DNA of 64,000 nucleotides from a virus, in the IMG/VR virus record IMGVR_UViG_3300020182_000008, positions 1 through 64,000 of that record, one strand, 5' to 3'. Position 1 is the first letter of the stretch. Each line of letters starts with the position of its first letter. Positions 15,467 to 23,196 of the stretch are shown one piece after another. The position numbers and the translations under genes were made by a program. Below the pieces are notes generated by a model, which saw only the letters and a list, made by a program, of their open reading frames with translations, made no database searches and was not told the origin of the DNA.

Positions 15467-16389
15467 TGAAACATTTAGAGACAACACCTTGGTTTATATG
15501 CGATGAAGATGATAAGAATCTATGTGCTTACGTAGATACAGATTCCAATTATTTCAATGCAGAACCCTTGTTGTTGCATCTCTATCCTAACTTTGAAACG
15601 TTTACTGATGAAGAAAAGGATGATAAACTGGAAAAAGTTGCTCTCTATTATCAAGACTTCATTTCTGACCATTATGATAATCTTGCTCGAAATTGTTTTA
15701 ATGTTCGAGATCATAGATTAGAAATGAAAACAGAAGCAGTAATTCGTTCTGCTTATTTTCGTGCCACTAGACGTTATGCTCAATGGATTACTAAACAAGA
15801 GGGTATATCAAAAGAAACATTAGATGTAAAAGGTCTAGAATATAAAAAATCAAATTTTCCTAAAGTGTTCGGTAATTTCTTTAAACAAGTAGTTGAAGAT
15901 GTTTTAAAAGGAACACAACAAAGCGAAATCGATACCCGTATACTTGATTTTAAGAAAAAGATACTAAGCGACATGCCTATTGGAGAATTAGGTAATCCTA
16001 CGGGAGTTAAAACATTAAATAAGTATATTGAACGCAAGCCTGTAGGTGCAGAAGCATTTACAATTATACGCAAAGGTGCACCTGCCGCAGTACGAGCTAC
16101 TATTAAGTATAATGATTTACTCAAATATTGGCAATTAGATAGACAATATGAAACAATTGTCCAGGGTAGTAAAGTAAAATGGATCTATCTAAAAAAGAAT
16201 CCATATAATATTGAAGCATTAGCATATCTTGATTATAATATGCCTCCTAAAATTAAGGAATTTTTAGATAAGTTTGCTGATAAAGAAAAAGTATTTGATA
16301 CTATATTATTAAACAAATTAGAAGGGTTTTATGATGACTTAGGTTGGAAATTAGTTACAAACCCTTATGTTAATCAGTTTTTTATATGA
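15466..16389 (+). CDS. Family B DNA polymerase, C part (motif C and thumb), gp43-like
   Basis: These 307 residues begin just before catalytic motif C (AYVDTDSNYF, D24 and D26) and continue through KTEAVIRSAYFRATRRYAQW, VKGLEYKKSNFPK, which matches the KxY-type block of family B enzymes, and a thumb-like C-terminal region. They complete the polymerase begun at 10613. The C-terminus should contact the sliding clamp encoded at 17442. The N-terminal Met is followed by 20 residues that look like natural polymerase sequence, so the break lies in the palm between motifs B and C. Confidence 0.88.
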   Translation: MKHLETTPWFICDEDDKNLCAYVDTDSNYFNAEPLLLHLYPNFETFTDEEKDDKLEKVALYYQDFISDHYDNLARNCFNVRDHRLEMKTEAVIRSAYFRATRRYAQWITKQEGISKETLDVKGLEYKKSNFPKVFGNFFKQVVEDVLKGTQQSEIDTRILDFKKKILSDMPIGELGNPTGVKTLNKYIERKPVGAEAFTIIRKGAPAAVRATIKYNDLLKYWQLDRQYETIVQGSKVKWIYLKKNPYNIEALAYLDYNMPPKIKEFLDKFADKEKVFDTILLNKLEGFYDDLGWKLVTNPYVNQFFI

Positions 16390-17087
16390 TTTATATTTTT
16401 GATGTTGATGGAACATTAACCCAATCACGAAATGTTATAGATCCTAAGTTTAAAACATTTTTTCAAGCATTTATTAAGAAAAATCGTGTATGGTTAATTT
16501 CAGGTAGTGATAAAGATAAAACCATTGAACAAGTTGGGTTTGATATATGGGGCTCAGCAGAACGTTGTTATCAAAATTCAGGTAATCAACTTTATATAAA
16601 TGGAGAATTAAAATATCAATATGAATTTAATCTTCCAGTTCAATGTGAAGGTTTATTAGAAATGTTTTTAGAAAGATCTAAATACCCACACCGATATGGA
16701 AACCATATCGAAAAACGAGATGGTGCTGTTAATTTTTCTACTATAGGTAGAAATTGTAACCAAGAGCAAAGAGAGCATTATGATGCCTGGGATAAAGAAC
16801 ATCAAGAACGTAAAGAATTTGCTTGGGAAATTAAAGAAAGATTTAACTTTTTAGACGCAGTAGTAGGTGGAGAAATTAGTATTGATATCTATGAAAAAGG
16901 TAAAGATAAAGGTCAAATCGTAAAAGACATTAAAGGTAAATTTGAATTCTTTGGGGACAGATTATATCCAGGAGGAAACGATTTTCCTATTGAACAACAA
17001 ATTATAGCTCAAAAACTAAAAGGTTGTAAAACTCACCACGTAAAGAGTTGGAAAGACACTGAAAAGTTATTACATTCATTAGTATGA
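16386..17087 (+). CDS. Phosphomannomutase, eukaryote-type HAD family
   Basis: This 233-residue HAD enzyme has the nucleophile motif FDVDGTLT (D6, D8), WLISGSDKDK, NFSTIGRNC, VGGEISIDIYEKGKDKGQIV and FFGDRLYPGGND. This is the pattern of PMM1/PMM2-type phosphomannomutases, not the larger bacterial ManB type. It converts mannose-6-phosphate to mannose-1-phosphate. With the isomerase at 12958 it supplies the GDP-mannose branch that Gmd and Fcl use. It overlaps the polymerase C stop and the next gene by 4 bases each. Confidence 0.85.
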   Translation: MIYIFDVDGTLTQSRNVIDPKFKTFFQAFIKKNRVWLISGSDKDKTIEQVGFDIWGSAERCYQNSGNQLYINGELKYQYEFNLPVQCEGLLEMFLERSKYPHRYGNHIEKRDGAVNFSTIGRNCNQEQREHYDAWDKEHQERKEFAWEIKERFNFLDAVVGGEISIDIYEKGKDKGQIVKDIKGKFEFFGDRLYPGGNDFPIEQQIIAQKLKGCKTHHVKSWKDTEKLLHSLV

Positions 17088-17467
17088 AAATAGAGGTATC
17101 AAATGGGGAGATAGTTGATAAAATGACTATCCTAGAATTAAAACTAGATAAAATTACAAACATAACTCAATTAAAAAATGTTGAGAAAGAATGGGCTGTT
17201 CTTAATGATTGTGTAATGGCCTTATATCAAATTTATGGTAATTCTAAATTATATAGTAAAGTAGATGAATTATCTGAGATTAATAGTCAACTTTGGGATA
17301 TAGAGGACTGGATTCGCGATTGTGAAAAGGAACAACGATTTGATAAAGAATTCGTGGAGCTAGCAAGATCAGTTTATAAATTAAATGATCAAAGGTCTGA
17401 AGTAAAAAGACAAATTAATATATTAACTAAATCAAATTTCGTTGAAGAAAAGTCATATAGTAAGTAA
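17084..17467 (+). CDS. DUF6165-like protein
   Basis: This 127-residue, mostly helical protein starts MKIEVSNGEIVDKMTILELK, the hallmark start of the DUF6165 group found in phages and in surface-polysaccharide loci. No catalytic motif is visible. It lies between phosphomannomutase and the clamp and overlaps the clamp start by 26 bases. Function unknown. Confidence 0.55.
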   Translation: MKIEVSNGEIVDKMTILELKLDKITNITQLKNVEKEWAVLNDCVMALYQIYGNSKLYSKVDELSEINSQLWDIEDWIRDCEKEQRFDKEFVELARSVYKLNDQRSEVKRQINILTKSNFVEEKSYSK

Positions 17468-18161
17468 TATTGAAAAATACTACCTAAATGGTTTAACTAA
17501 AGAGGTAGTATGGAACCTAGTAGGTGGTAAAGCTACAATTAATTTTGCTACTGAAACTAAAGATGCTGTAGGTACAGTTATATTTGATATGCCTTTACCT
17601 GATGGTCCCTTAGCTATCTATAGTACAGATGCTTTATTAAGATTAATTGGTATTACAAGTGAAGAAATACAAATTGAATTAAGTAAAGGTCCTACGGGTT
17701 TAATTGATAAATTAAAAATACAGGATAATAAATTTGATTTAAATTATCACCTTAGTGATATTAATTCAATGCCTGAAGTACCTAATGTAGCAGAAACCGA
17801 TTATGATTTTTCATTTAGGGTAAATAATGAATTTATTACAGGATTCCTTAAAGCACATAACGCATTAGAAAAAATAAAAGACGTTACATTTAATACTGCT
17901 ACAACCCCACAAGGTGAAGATGTAGTAGAAATTATATTAGGTGAACGCTCACAACACTCACATAAAGTTAAATTTACCGAATTAGCAAAATTTAAATCCC
18001 CAAGTGATATTCTACCATTTTCAGCTATTGTATTACGTGAAGTATTATCCGCTAATAAAGGGGTAGAAGGTACTATTTATGTAAGTAATAAAGGATTAAT
18101 GAAACTAGAATTTAATTCTGAAGAAAGTACAGCTAAATATTTTATAGTAAGACAACAATAA
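17442..18161 (+). CDS. Sliding clamp, gp45-like
   Basis: This 239-residue protein fits T4 gp45 in length (228) and in its two-domain beta-rich pattern. Recognisable pieces are the start SNIEKYYLNGLTKEVVW, the interdomain region and the end YFIVRQQ. The trimeric ring tethers the polymerase to DNA, and in T4 it also activates late transcription. Placement with the polymerase and the gp44/gp62-like loaders supports the call, though no single catalytic motif exists to confirm it. Confidence 0.75.
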   Translation: MKKSHIVSNIEKYYLNGLTKEVVWNLVGGKATINFATETKDAVGTVIFDMPLPDGPLAIYSTDALLRLIGITSEEIQIELSKGPTGLIDKLKIQDNKFDLNYHLSDINSMPEVPNVAETDYDFSFRVNNEFITGFLKAHNALEKIKDVTFNTATTPQGEDVVEIILGERSQHSHKVKFTELAKFKSPSDILPFSAIVLREVLSANKGVEGTIYVSNKGLMKLEFNSEESTAKYFIVRQQ

Positions 18162-18766
18162 TGTTAGATCTAGAAGAAAAATATAAATTTATAAATGTTG
18201 TTGATGATTGTGTCTCTCCTGAGATAGCTACATTTTTAGAAAATGTTTGTGTCCCCCAAACAGACCACCAGTTTAGAAAAGGTATGTATGAATTACCCCC
18301 CTTTATGACTTATGGTTTTACACCTAGAATTGCTCAAAATAGTGTCTCTCCAGGAATATCAACTTTACTTTCTTCGTTAAACTCAACAATTGAAATTGAA
18401 GATAGACATCATACTTTTGAATATCTTTGTTTAAATACTATATATAGTGCTAGTCATAAAGTAAATCTTATTGTAAAAAATGTAATTCAAGGTAGAGTTT
18501 TTTTACATATGCCATCTCCTAATCCTGGACTAGACGATATTCATGTTGATATGCCTTTTAACCATTGGGTATTTTTATATTATGTAAATGATAGTGATGG
18601 AGATACCGTATTTTTTAAGGATGATGAGAAAACAGAATTAAAAAGAGTAACTCCTAAAAAAGGTAGAGGGGTATTTTTTAATGGTTTAATTAAACATTGT
18701 AGTACTAGACCTAGTAAATCTCATAGATGTATTTTTAACTATGGATTTTTAGGTGAAAAACTTTAA
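18161..18766 (+). CDS. 2OG-Fe(II) oxygenase (paralogue of gene at 12370)
   Basis: This 201-residue protein carries RVFLHMPSPNPGLDDIHVDM (HVD ligands), VFLYYVNDSDGDTVFF, TPKKGRGVFFNGLIKHCS and RCIFNYGF. It is clearly a paralogue of the oxygenase at 12370. It follows the clamp gene with a one-base overlap and closes this operon before a 100-base gap. The substrate is unknown. Confidence 0.8.
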   Translation: MLDLEEKYKFINVVDDCVSPEIATFLENVCVPQTDHQFRKGMYELPPFMTYGFTPRIAQNSVSPGISTLLSSLNSTIEIEDRHHTFEYLCLNTIYSASHKVNLIVKNVIQGRVFLHMPSPNPGLDDIHVDMPFNHWVFLYYVNDSDGDTVFFKDDEKTELKRVTPKKGRGVFFNGLIKHCSTRPSKSHRCIFNYGFLGEKL

Positions 18767-18772
18767 AAAATT

Positions 18773-18865
18773 AATATATTTATAATAAAATAACTAAGAC
18801 TCTAGGGCGAGTAGTTATGTTTTATGTTTAACCGGTGAGCTAATGCCACCACAAATTTTAATGAT
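18773..18865 (+). promoter_or_regulatory. Promoter-like box and structured leader of hsp20
   Basis: The box TATATTTATAAT (18775-18786) is followed by a leader of about 75 bases. This can fold into AACT (18792-18795) / AGTT (18813-18816) stacked on ACTC (18799-18802) / GAGT (18809-18812), plus a second hairpin GGTG/CACC near 18834-18850, before the ATG at 18866. Small heat-shock genes often carry RNA thermometers in such leaders; that role here is inference. The 9-mer CTCTAGGGC (18800-18808) has its reverse complement at 19285-19293, just after the gene. Confidence 0.45.
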
Positions 18866-19276
18866 ATGAGTACATTATTTTATGAACGTACACCGTTCGA
18901 CATTTTATTCAGAAATTTCTTCCAAGATGGAAGCAGCTACAATCCAGTTGTAGAATCTAAACTTTCCCACCCAGTAGACATTTATACTTCCGATAACGGG
19001 CTAACATTTGAGATAGCTTGTACTGGGATCTCTAAAAGTGATATTGAGTTACTTACTCAAGACAATACTTTAAGAGTTAATTATACAAAATCTAAAGAGG
19101 ATAAAGACGTAGAGTATATCCACAGAGGTATTGCTAAACGTTCATTCAATTTAGGATGGAAAATCGATAGTAAATTTGATTTATCTAAAGCAAGTGCAAA
19201 CTTTGCTGATGGATTACTGACAATTGACGTGCCATTTTCCAAAGGTTCGGAGTTAAAAAAGTTGCAAATTAAGTAA
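18866..19276 (+). CDS. Small heat shock protein, Hsp20/alpha-crystallin family
   Basis: This 136-residue protein has a short N-terminal arm, then the alpha-crystallin domain from SHPVDIYTSDNGLTFEI to FADGLLTIDVPF, with the conserved A-x-F-x-DGLL-x-I-x-x-P pattern. Such holdases bind unfolding proteins without ATP. It heads a chaperone block with GroES and GroEL. Small heat shock proteins are common in T4-like marine phages and probably protect folding of phage proteins. The C-terminal IxI motif is degenerate (LQIK). Confidence 0.85.
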   Translation: MSTLFYERTPFDILFRNFFQDGSSYNPVVESKLSHPVDIYTSDNGLTFEIACTGISKSDIELLTQDNTLRVNYTKSKEDKDVEYIHRGIAKRSFNLGWKIDSKFDLSKASANFADGLLTIDVPFSKGSELKKLQIK

Positions 19277-19313
19277 AAGTCTCTGCCCTAGAGCTAGGTT
19301 ATTTAACATGCTT

Positions 19314-19326
19314 TTCGTATATTTAC
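19314..19326 (+). promoter_or_regulatory. Putative phage promoter TTCGTATATTTAC
   Basis: This is an exact copy of the 13-base box also found at 24952 and 56684, 22 bases before the ATG at 19349. The recurrence only in intergenic gaps, at similar distance from starts, supports a promoter. The TAnnTTTG -7 element of Bacteroidota is related but not identical. Confidence 0.6.
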
Positions 19327-19348
19327 GTAAATAAACAGTTATAAAAAT

Positions 19349-19630
19349 ATGGCAAATCCAAACTTTAAAGGAAGACCTGTTGGTTCAGGCAAATCCACAT
19401 TCATTGAAGATCCCATAATGGGAGATTTTAAGATTGCTATTGATGAATATAGCTTTAATGTAATTGATACTATAAAAACTAAAACAGTAGGTTTTTATAC
19501 TACATTACCACAAGCCATATTAGCGATAGCAAAACATCAAATGCTCGAAGATCGAACATATGCTTTGACCGAGTATGCTAAAGAATTTAAAGAAACACAT
19601 TTAAAACTTAAAGAAGCAATTTTAAAATGA
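19349..19630 (+). CDS. Hypothetical phage protein
   Basis: This 93-residue protein starts MANPNFKGRPVGSGKSTF and ends with a charged helix (KEFKETHLKLKEAILK). I recognise no domain; the GSGKS string is not in a P-loop context. It is first in the operon that leads to groES and groEL, with its own promoter box, and its stop overlaps the next small gene by 4 bases. Confidence 0.6.
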   Translation: MANPNFKGRPVGSGKSTFIEDPIMGDFKIAIDEYSFNVIDTIKTKTVGFYTTLPQAILAIAKHQMLEDRTYALTEYAKEFKETHLKLKEAILK

Positions 19631-19737
19631 GCAAAGCACGTGGACAGTCACCTATGCGTAGGTACAAAAGACAGGATCAATTTAAATTGACCACTAATCA
19701 AGGAAACAAAATTAATCAATCCAAAAATAAAAAATGA
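19627..19737 (+). CDS. Tiny basic protein (36 residues)
   Basis: A short frame from ATG 19627 to TGA 19735-19737 encodes a Lys/Arg/Gln-rich peptide (MSKARGQSPMRRYKRQDQFK...). It overlaps the gene before it by 4 bases and the groES start by 4 bases, the same coupling seen in real gene pairs here. It could bind nucleic acid. No homologue is known to me. Confidence 0.5.
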   Translation: MSKARGQSPMRRYKRQDQFKLTTNQGNKINQSKNKK

Positions 19738-20024
19738 GTAAACTCAAACCAGTTAATGGAAACATTATCCTTCGACCTATAGAGGAGGAGGAGCAAATGT
19801 CAGGAAATATTATTATTCCAGACATGGGTAAAGAACGCCCAGATATGGGTGAGATTATAGCTATCTCTTCTGTTTATAATTTTAACAAAGGTGAATATGT
19901 ACCTACAGTTTTAGAAGTGGGAATGAAAGTTCTTATCCCTAAAATGGGGGCACAATCACTAACTATTGACGGAGAAGAATATTATATAACAGCACAAAAT
20001 TCAGTGCTATCAATTGTAGAATAA
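19734..20024 (+). CDS. groES: Co-chaperonin GroES
   Basis: This 96-residue protein has the GroES pattern: LKPVNGNIILRPIEEEEQMSG with the mobile-loop region GNIIIPDMGKERPDMGEIIA, then VGMKVLIPKMGAQSLTIDGEEYYI. It caps the GroEL ring. The loop ends in IIIPD, like host GroES loops, so it should serve the GroEL encoded one base later. T4 instead encodes gp31 and uses host GroEL; here the phage has both. Confidence 0.88.
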   Translation: MSKLKPVNGNIILRPIEEEEQMSGNIIIPDMGKERPDMGEIIAISSVYNFNKGEYVPTVLEVGMKVLIPKMGAQSLTIDGEEYYITAQNSVLSIVE

Positions 20025-20025
20025 G

Positions 20026-21666
20026 ATGACAGAAACAAGTTTCGGAAAGGAATTAAAAAACAAGCTATTAGAGGGAGTTCGAAAGCTAAATAACAGTGTT
20101 GCATCGACCTTAGGGCCTGCAGGTAGAACTGTTTTAATTAAAGAAGAGAATGGTGAAATTAAAGTAACCAAAGATGGTGTAACAGTAGCCAAAGCATTTA
20201 AAGAGTTAGAAGACCAAACTGAATCTATTGGTGCGGAATTAGCTAAAAAAGTATCAATTAAATCTGCAAATGAGGTAGGTGATGGTACTACAACTTCTAC
20301 AGTACTAGCTACCGCCATCCTAGAAGAAGGAATCAAACAAATTAATGACGGTTCTAACCCCGTTAATATTAAGAAAGGTATTGATGAAGCAGTAGCAACA
20401 GTAGTAGCCAGATTAAAAGAAATGTCTACTGAAATTACTGATGATTCACAAATCAAAGAAGTAGCCACCATCTCAGGCAACAATGATACTGAAATTGGTA
20501 ATTTAATTGCTACCTCCTTAGATAAAGTAGGTCGTGATGGTATTGTAACTATCGAAGAATCTAAAACAGGTGAAACATCACTTGAAGTAGTAGAAGGTAT
20601 GCAATTTGACCGTGGTTTTAAATCACCCTATTTTGTTACAGATAATAATACAATGACTGCTGTATTAGATGACCCTTATGTTTTAATCTATGATGGTCGT
20701 ATTACACAAGCTTCTGAATTATTAAATGTTTTAAATAAAGTAAGTGGTGAATCTAAATCACTATTGATTGTAGCTGAAGACATTGATGGAGAAGCATTAG
20801 CAACTCTTATTGTTAATAAAATGAGAGGAACTATCAATGCTGTCGCTGTTAAAGCACCTGATTTTGGTGATAGACGAACTATGGCTCTCGAAGATTTAGC
20901 TACAGTTACAGGTGGACAAGTTTTATCTAAAAATAAAGGACATAAACTTGATAAATTACAAGCCATTCAATACGGAGAATTATTAGGAACCGCCCGTAAA
21001 GTATCAGTTACAAAAGAAACCACTACCATTATTGATGGTAAAGGTGGTGAAGAAGCTATTGAATCAAGAGCAACTGAGATCAAATCTCAATTAGACAATG
21101 CAACATCAGCATTTGAAAAAGAAAAACTACAAGAACGATTAGGTAAACTAATTGGAGGTGTAGCAATTATTAATGTTGGTGGGAATAGTGAAATCGAAAT
21201 TAAAGAGAAAAAAGATAGAGTAGAAGATGCTTTATTCGCTACAAAAGCTGCATTGGATGAAGGTATTGTAATTGGTGGTGGAACCGCTTTATTATATGCT
21301 GCGGGGGATATTGATATTAGTGGTAATGATGATATTGCTATTGGTCGTAAAATTGTTAAACAAGCAATTCAAGAACCATTTCTTAAAATCCATACAAACG
21401 CAGGACATGAACTTAACGACATTCGTTATGCCGCTTTTAAACTAATCGATTCAGGTAACGATTTATGGGCTGGGTTAAGCTATAAAGATCTAGCAGTAAT
21501 TGATTACAAAAAATCAGGAATCATTGATCCTAAAAAAGTAACAAGAATTGCATTAGAAAATGCTGCTTCAATCGCTGGTACTATCCTTACCACTGAATCA
21601 GTTGTATATGAAAAAAGAGAGGATAAACAACAAGAAACCCCTAACCCAATGGCGGGGATGATGTAA
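20026..21666 (+). CDS. groL: Chaperonin GroEL
   Basis: This 546-residue chaperonin is full length. Seen: STLGPAGRTVLI, the ATP site GDGTTTSTVLA, the apical domain, LDEGIVIGGGTALLYA, and a C-terminal tail ending NPMAGMM, a version of the GGM tail. It folds proteins inside a double ring with GroES. It lies next to GroES and downstream of Hsp20, making a phage-encoded chaperone set. The long AT-rich coding style matches the phage neighbours rather than looking like a recent host pick-up. Confidence 0.93.
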   Translation: MTETSFGKELKNKLLEGVRKLNNSVASTLGPAGRTVLIKEENGEIKVTKDGVTVAKAFKELEDQTESIGAELAKKVSIKSANEVGDGTTTSTVLATAILEEGIKQINDGSNPVNIKKGIDEAVATVVARLKEMSTEITDDSQIKEVATISGNNDTEIGNLIATSLDKVGRDGIVTIEESKTGETSLEVVEGMQFDRGFKSPYFVTDNNTMTAVLDDPYVLIYDGRITQASELLNVLNKVSGESKSLLIVAEDIDGEALATLIVNKMRGTINAVAVKAPDFGDRRTMALEDLATVTGGQVLSKNKGHKLDKLQAIQYGELLGTARKVSVTKETTTIIDGKGGEEAIESRATEIKSQLDNATSAFEKEKLQERLGKLIGGVAIINVGGNSEIEIKEKKDRVEDALFATKAALDEGIVIGGGTALLYAAGDIDISGNDDIAIGRKIVKQAIQEPFLKIHTNAGHELNDIRYAAFKLIDSGNDLWAGLSYKDLAVIDYKKSGIIDPKKVTRIALENAASIAGTILTTESVVYEKREDKQQETPNPMAGMM

Positions 21667-21682
21667 ATTTAATTAATTAATT

Positions 21683-21856
21683 ATGAGTGCAAAACAAGAA
21701 TTGTTTGAGCAAATTGCAGAGCAGTTTGCCATTTTAGAGAGCGAAAACAGTGGAACAACAAAAGCTTCACAACAACGCGCTAGAAAAGCCGCAGGTGAAA
21801 TTAAAAAACTAATTACACCTTATAAAAAGGCAAACATGGACGCAGTAAAGTCCTAA
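21683..21856 (+). CDS. Small histone H1-like (Hc1-type) peptide
   Basis: This 57-residue frame (ATG 21683, TAA 21854-21856) encodes MSAKQELFEQIAEQF..., then KASQQRARKAAGEIKKLITPYKKA. The acidic first half and basic, Ala/Lys/Arg-rich second half resemble the short histone H1/Hc1-like proteins of Bacteroidota and their phages, which bind DNA. The match is by composition and pattern only. It lies 16 bases after groEL and directly before a terminator. Confidence 0.5.
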   Translation: MSAKQELFEQIAEQFAILESENSGTTKASQQRARKAAGEIKKLITPYKKANMDAVKS

Positions 21857-21864
21857 AACTAAAT

Positions 21865-21896
21865 TTAGGGGGGCGTTTGCTCCCCTAATTATTTTT
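21865..21896 (+). terminator. Rho-independent terminator after the chaperone operon
   Basis: TTAGGGGGGC (21865-21874) pairs with GCTCCCCTAA (21879-21888), with one G-T pair and a short loop, followed by TTATTTTT. It ends the groES-groEL-H1-like unit. Confidence 0.85.
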
Positions 21897-21906
21897 CGTA
21901 TATTTA
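21895..21906 (+). promoter_or_regulatory. Putative phage promoter TTCGTATATTTA
   Basis: The 12-base box directly follows the terminator and lies 26 bases before the HNH gene. It would drive the HNH and clamp-loader genes. Confidence 0.6.
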
Positions 21907-21932
21907 ATCCTAATATAAATTTTTTAATCGTT

Positions 21933-22283
21933 ATGTATAAGTTCGCAAAACCCCTACCTAGTGTAGAAACTTTAAATGAATTACTTGAACAAGACCCTTC
22001 TAACCCTAGTGGATTAAAATGGAAGGTTAATAGGAGAGGAAAAGCTAAGGCTGGAACTAGAGCTGGTCGTCCCACTGCTCAAGGTTATTATCAAACTTTT
22101 ATTAATGGTGCTCGTTACTACAACCATCGAATTATTTGGAAAATGGTAACAGGTAATGATCCTGAAGAAGTTATTGATCATATTCATGGTTTAGAGGGAG
22201 GAAATGTTTATTCAAACTTCCAAGATATTACTCAACAACAGAATATGACTAAAAAAATAGGAGAGATAATAAATGCTGCTTAA
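21933..22283 (+). CDS. HNH endonuclease (possible free-standing homing enzyme)
   Basis: This 116-residue protein has the HNH_3-type core YNHRIIWKMVTGND, EVIDHIHGLEGGN and FQDITQQQNM, matching the phage pattern H-R-[IL]-W ... DH-x-D/H-G ... N-x-x-x-x-T-x-x-x-N. Such enzymes nick DNA and often act as homing endonucleases beside replication genes. It lies between the chaperone operon and the clamp loader gene and overlaps the latter's start by 11 bases, typical of an intergenic homing insertion. An N-terminal DNA-binding region is probable but not clear. Confidence 0.7.
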   Translation: MYKFAKPLPSVETLNELLEQDPSNPSGLKWKVNRRGKAKAGTRAGRPTAQGYYQTFINGARYYNHRIIWKMVTGNDPEEVIDHIHGLEGGNVYSNFQDITQQQNMTKKIGEIINAA

Positions 22284-23196
22284 AGAACATACTTTATTCA
22301 CAGAACGTTTTCGACCAACTGATCCTAAGGATTATATCGGAAATGAAGTATTCAAAGCAAGTTTAGACCAATGGATTAAACAGCAGGATATACCACATAT
22401 CCTGTTGTATGGTCCTGCGGGTACAGGTAAAACTACCGCTGCTAAATTAATTGTAGCCAATCTAGATTGTGATCACATTTACATTAATTGTTCAGATGAA
22501 AATGGTATTGATACAATTAGAGAGAAGGTAAAATCATTTGCTTCTGCCGCAACCTTCCGCGCTTTAAAGGTGGTTATAATGGATGAAGCTGATTTTTTAA
22601 CCATAAACGCACAAGCTGCTTTACGCAACGTTATTGAATCGTTTGCTAAAACAACGCGATTTGTATTTACCTGTAATTATGTTGAACGCATAATTGATCC
22701 TATACAATCTAGAACTTCAGTGTTTGAGGTATTACCTCCCTCTAAAAAGGAAGTAGCTAAACGTTGTAAAGATATTTTACATGAAGAAGGATGTAGTCAT
22801 GCTATTGAAGATTTAGCTACAATTGTAAATAAAACCTATCCTGATATTCGTAAAACATTAAACTTATTACAATCAAGTATTATATGGGATCCAGCAGGTA
22901 AATTTTTACAATTAAACAAAGAAATTACTAGTCAATATGAGTACACAAAACAAATTATTGACTTAATTAAATCTAATGATAATGATGCTTTTACTAAAAT
23001 TAGACAAATTGTAGCAGATTCAAACATTAGAGACTATAATGAATTATACCGAGCCTTATTCGAAAACTTAGATTCATTCCATAATCCAGTATTAGGTACT
23101 ATTATTATAGCTGAGGCACAGTACCAGTCAGCATTGGCTCCTGACCGCGAAATTACTTTTATGGCTTGTATCGCTAAACTAATTAAACCATTCTAA
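22273..23196 (+). CDS. Clamp loader large subunit, gp44-like AAA+ ATPase
   Basis: This 307-residue AAA+ protein has Walker A GPAGTGKT (residues 47-54), Walker B KVVIMDEAD, sensor 1 FTCNYVERI followed by the IQSRTSVFEVLPPS arginine-finger region. It uses ATP to open the gp45-like ring and load it at primer ends, together with the gp62-like subunit. T4 gp44 has 319 residues. The gp62-like gene is 0.2 kb downstream. Confidence 0.88.
   Translation: MLLKEHTLFTERFRPTDPKDYIGNEVFKASLDQWIKQQDIPHILLYGPAGTGKTTAAKLIVANLDCDHIYINCSDENGIDTIREKVKSFASAATFRALKVVIMDEADFLTINAQAALRNVIESFAKTTRFVFTCNYVERIIDPIQSRTSVFEVLPPSKKEVAKRCKDILHEEGCSHAIEDLATIVNKTYPDIRKTLNLLQSSIIWDPAGKFLQLNKEITSQYEYTKQIIDLIKSNDNDAFTKIRQIVADSNIRDYNELYRALFENLDSFHNPVLGTIIIAEAQYQSALAPDREITFMACIAKLIKPF

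Noticed and set aside
10613-16389. Split intein or group I intron explaining the broken DNA polymerase
   Set aside because: Neither polymerase piece ends in intein splicing motifs (no Cys/Ser start block or His-Asn end), and the intervening 3.1 kb is filled with intact unrelated genes rather than intron structure.
18791-18865. tRNA gene in the hsp20 leader
   Set aside because: It has hairpins and a CCACCA string, but no T-arm GTTCRA sequence, no anticodon arm of proper length and no cloverleaf.
19349-19630. P-loop ATPase from the string GSGKS
   Set aside because: There is no preceding strand or G-x4-GK[ST] spacing and no Walker B in 93 residues.
20010-20966. Long reverse-strand frames across groEL
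   Set aside because: They are shadows of the strongly conserved groEL reading frame.
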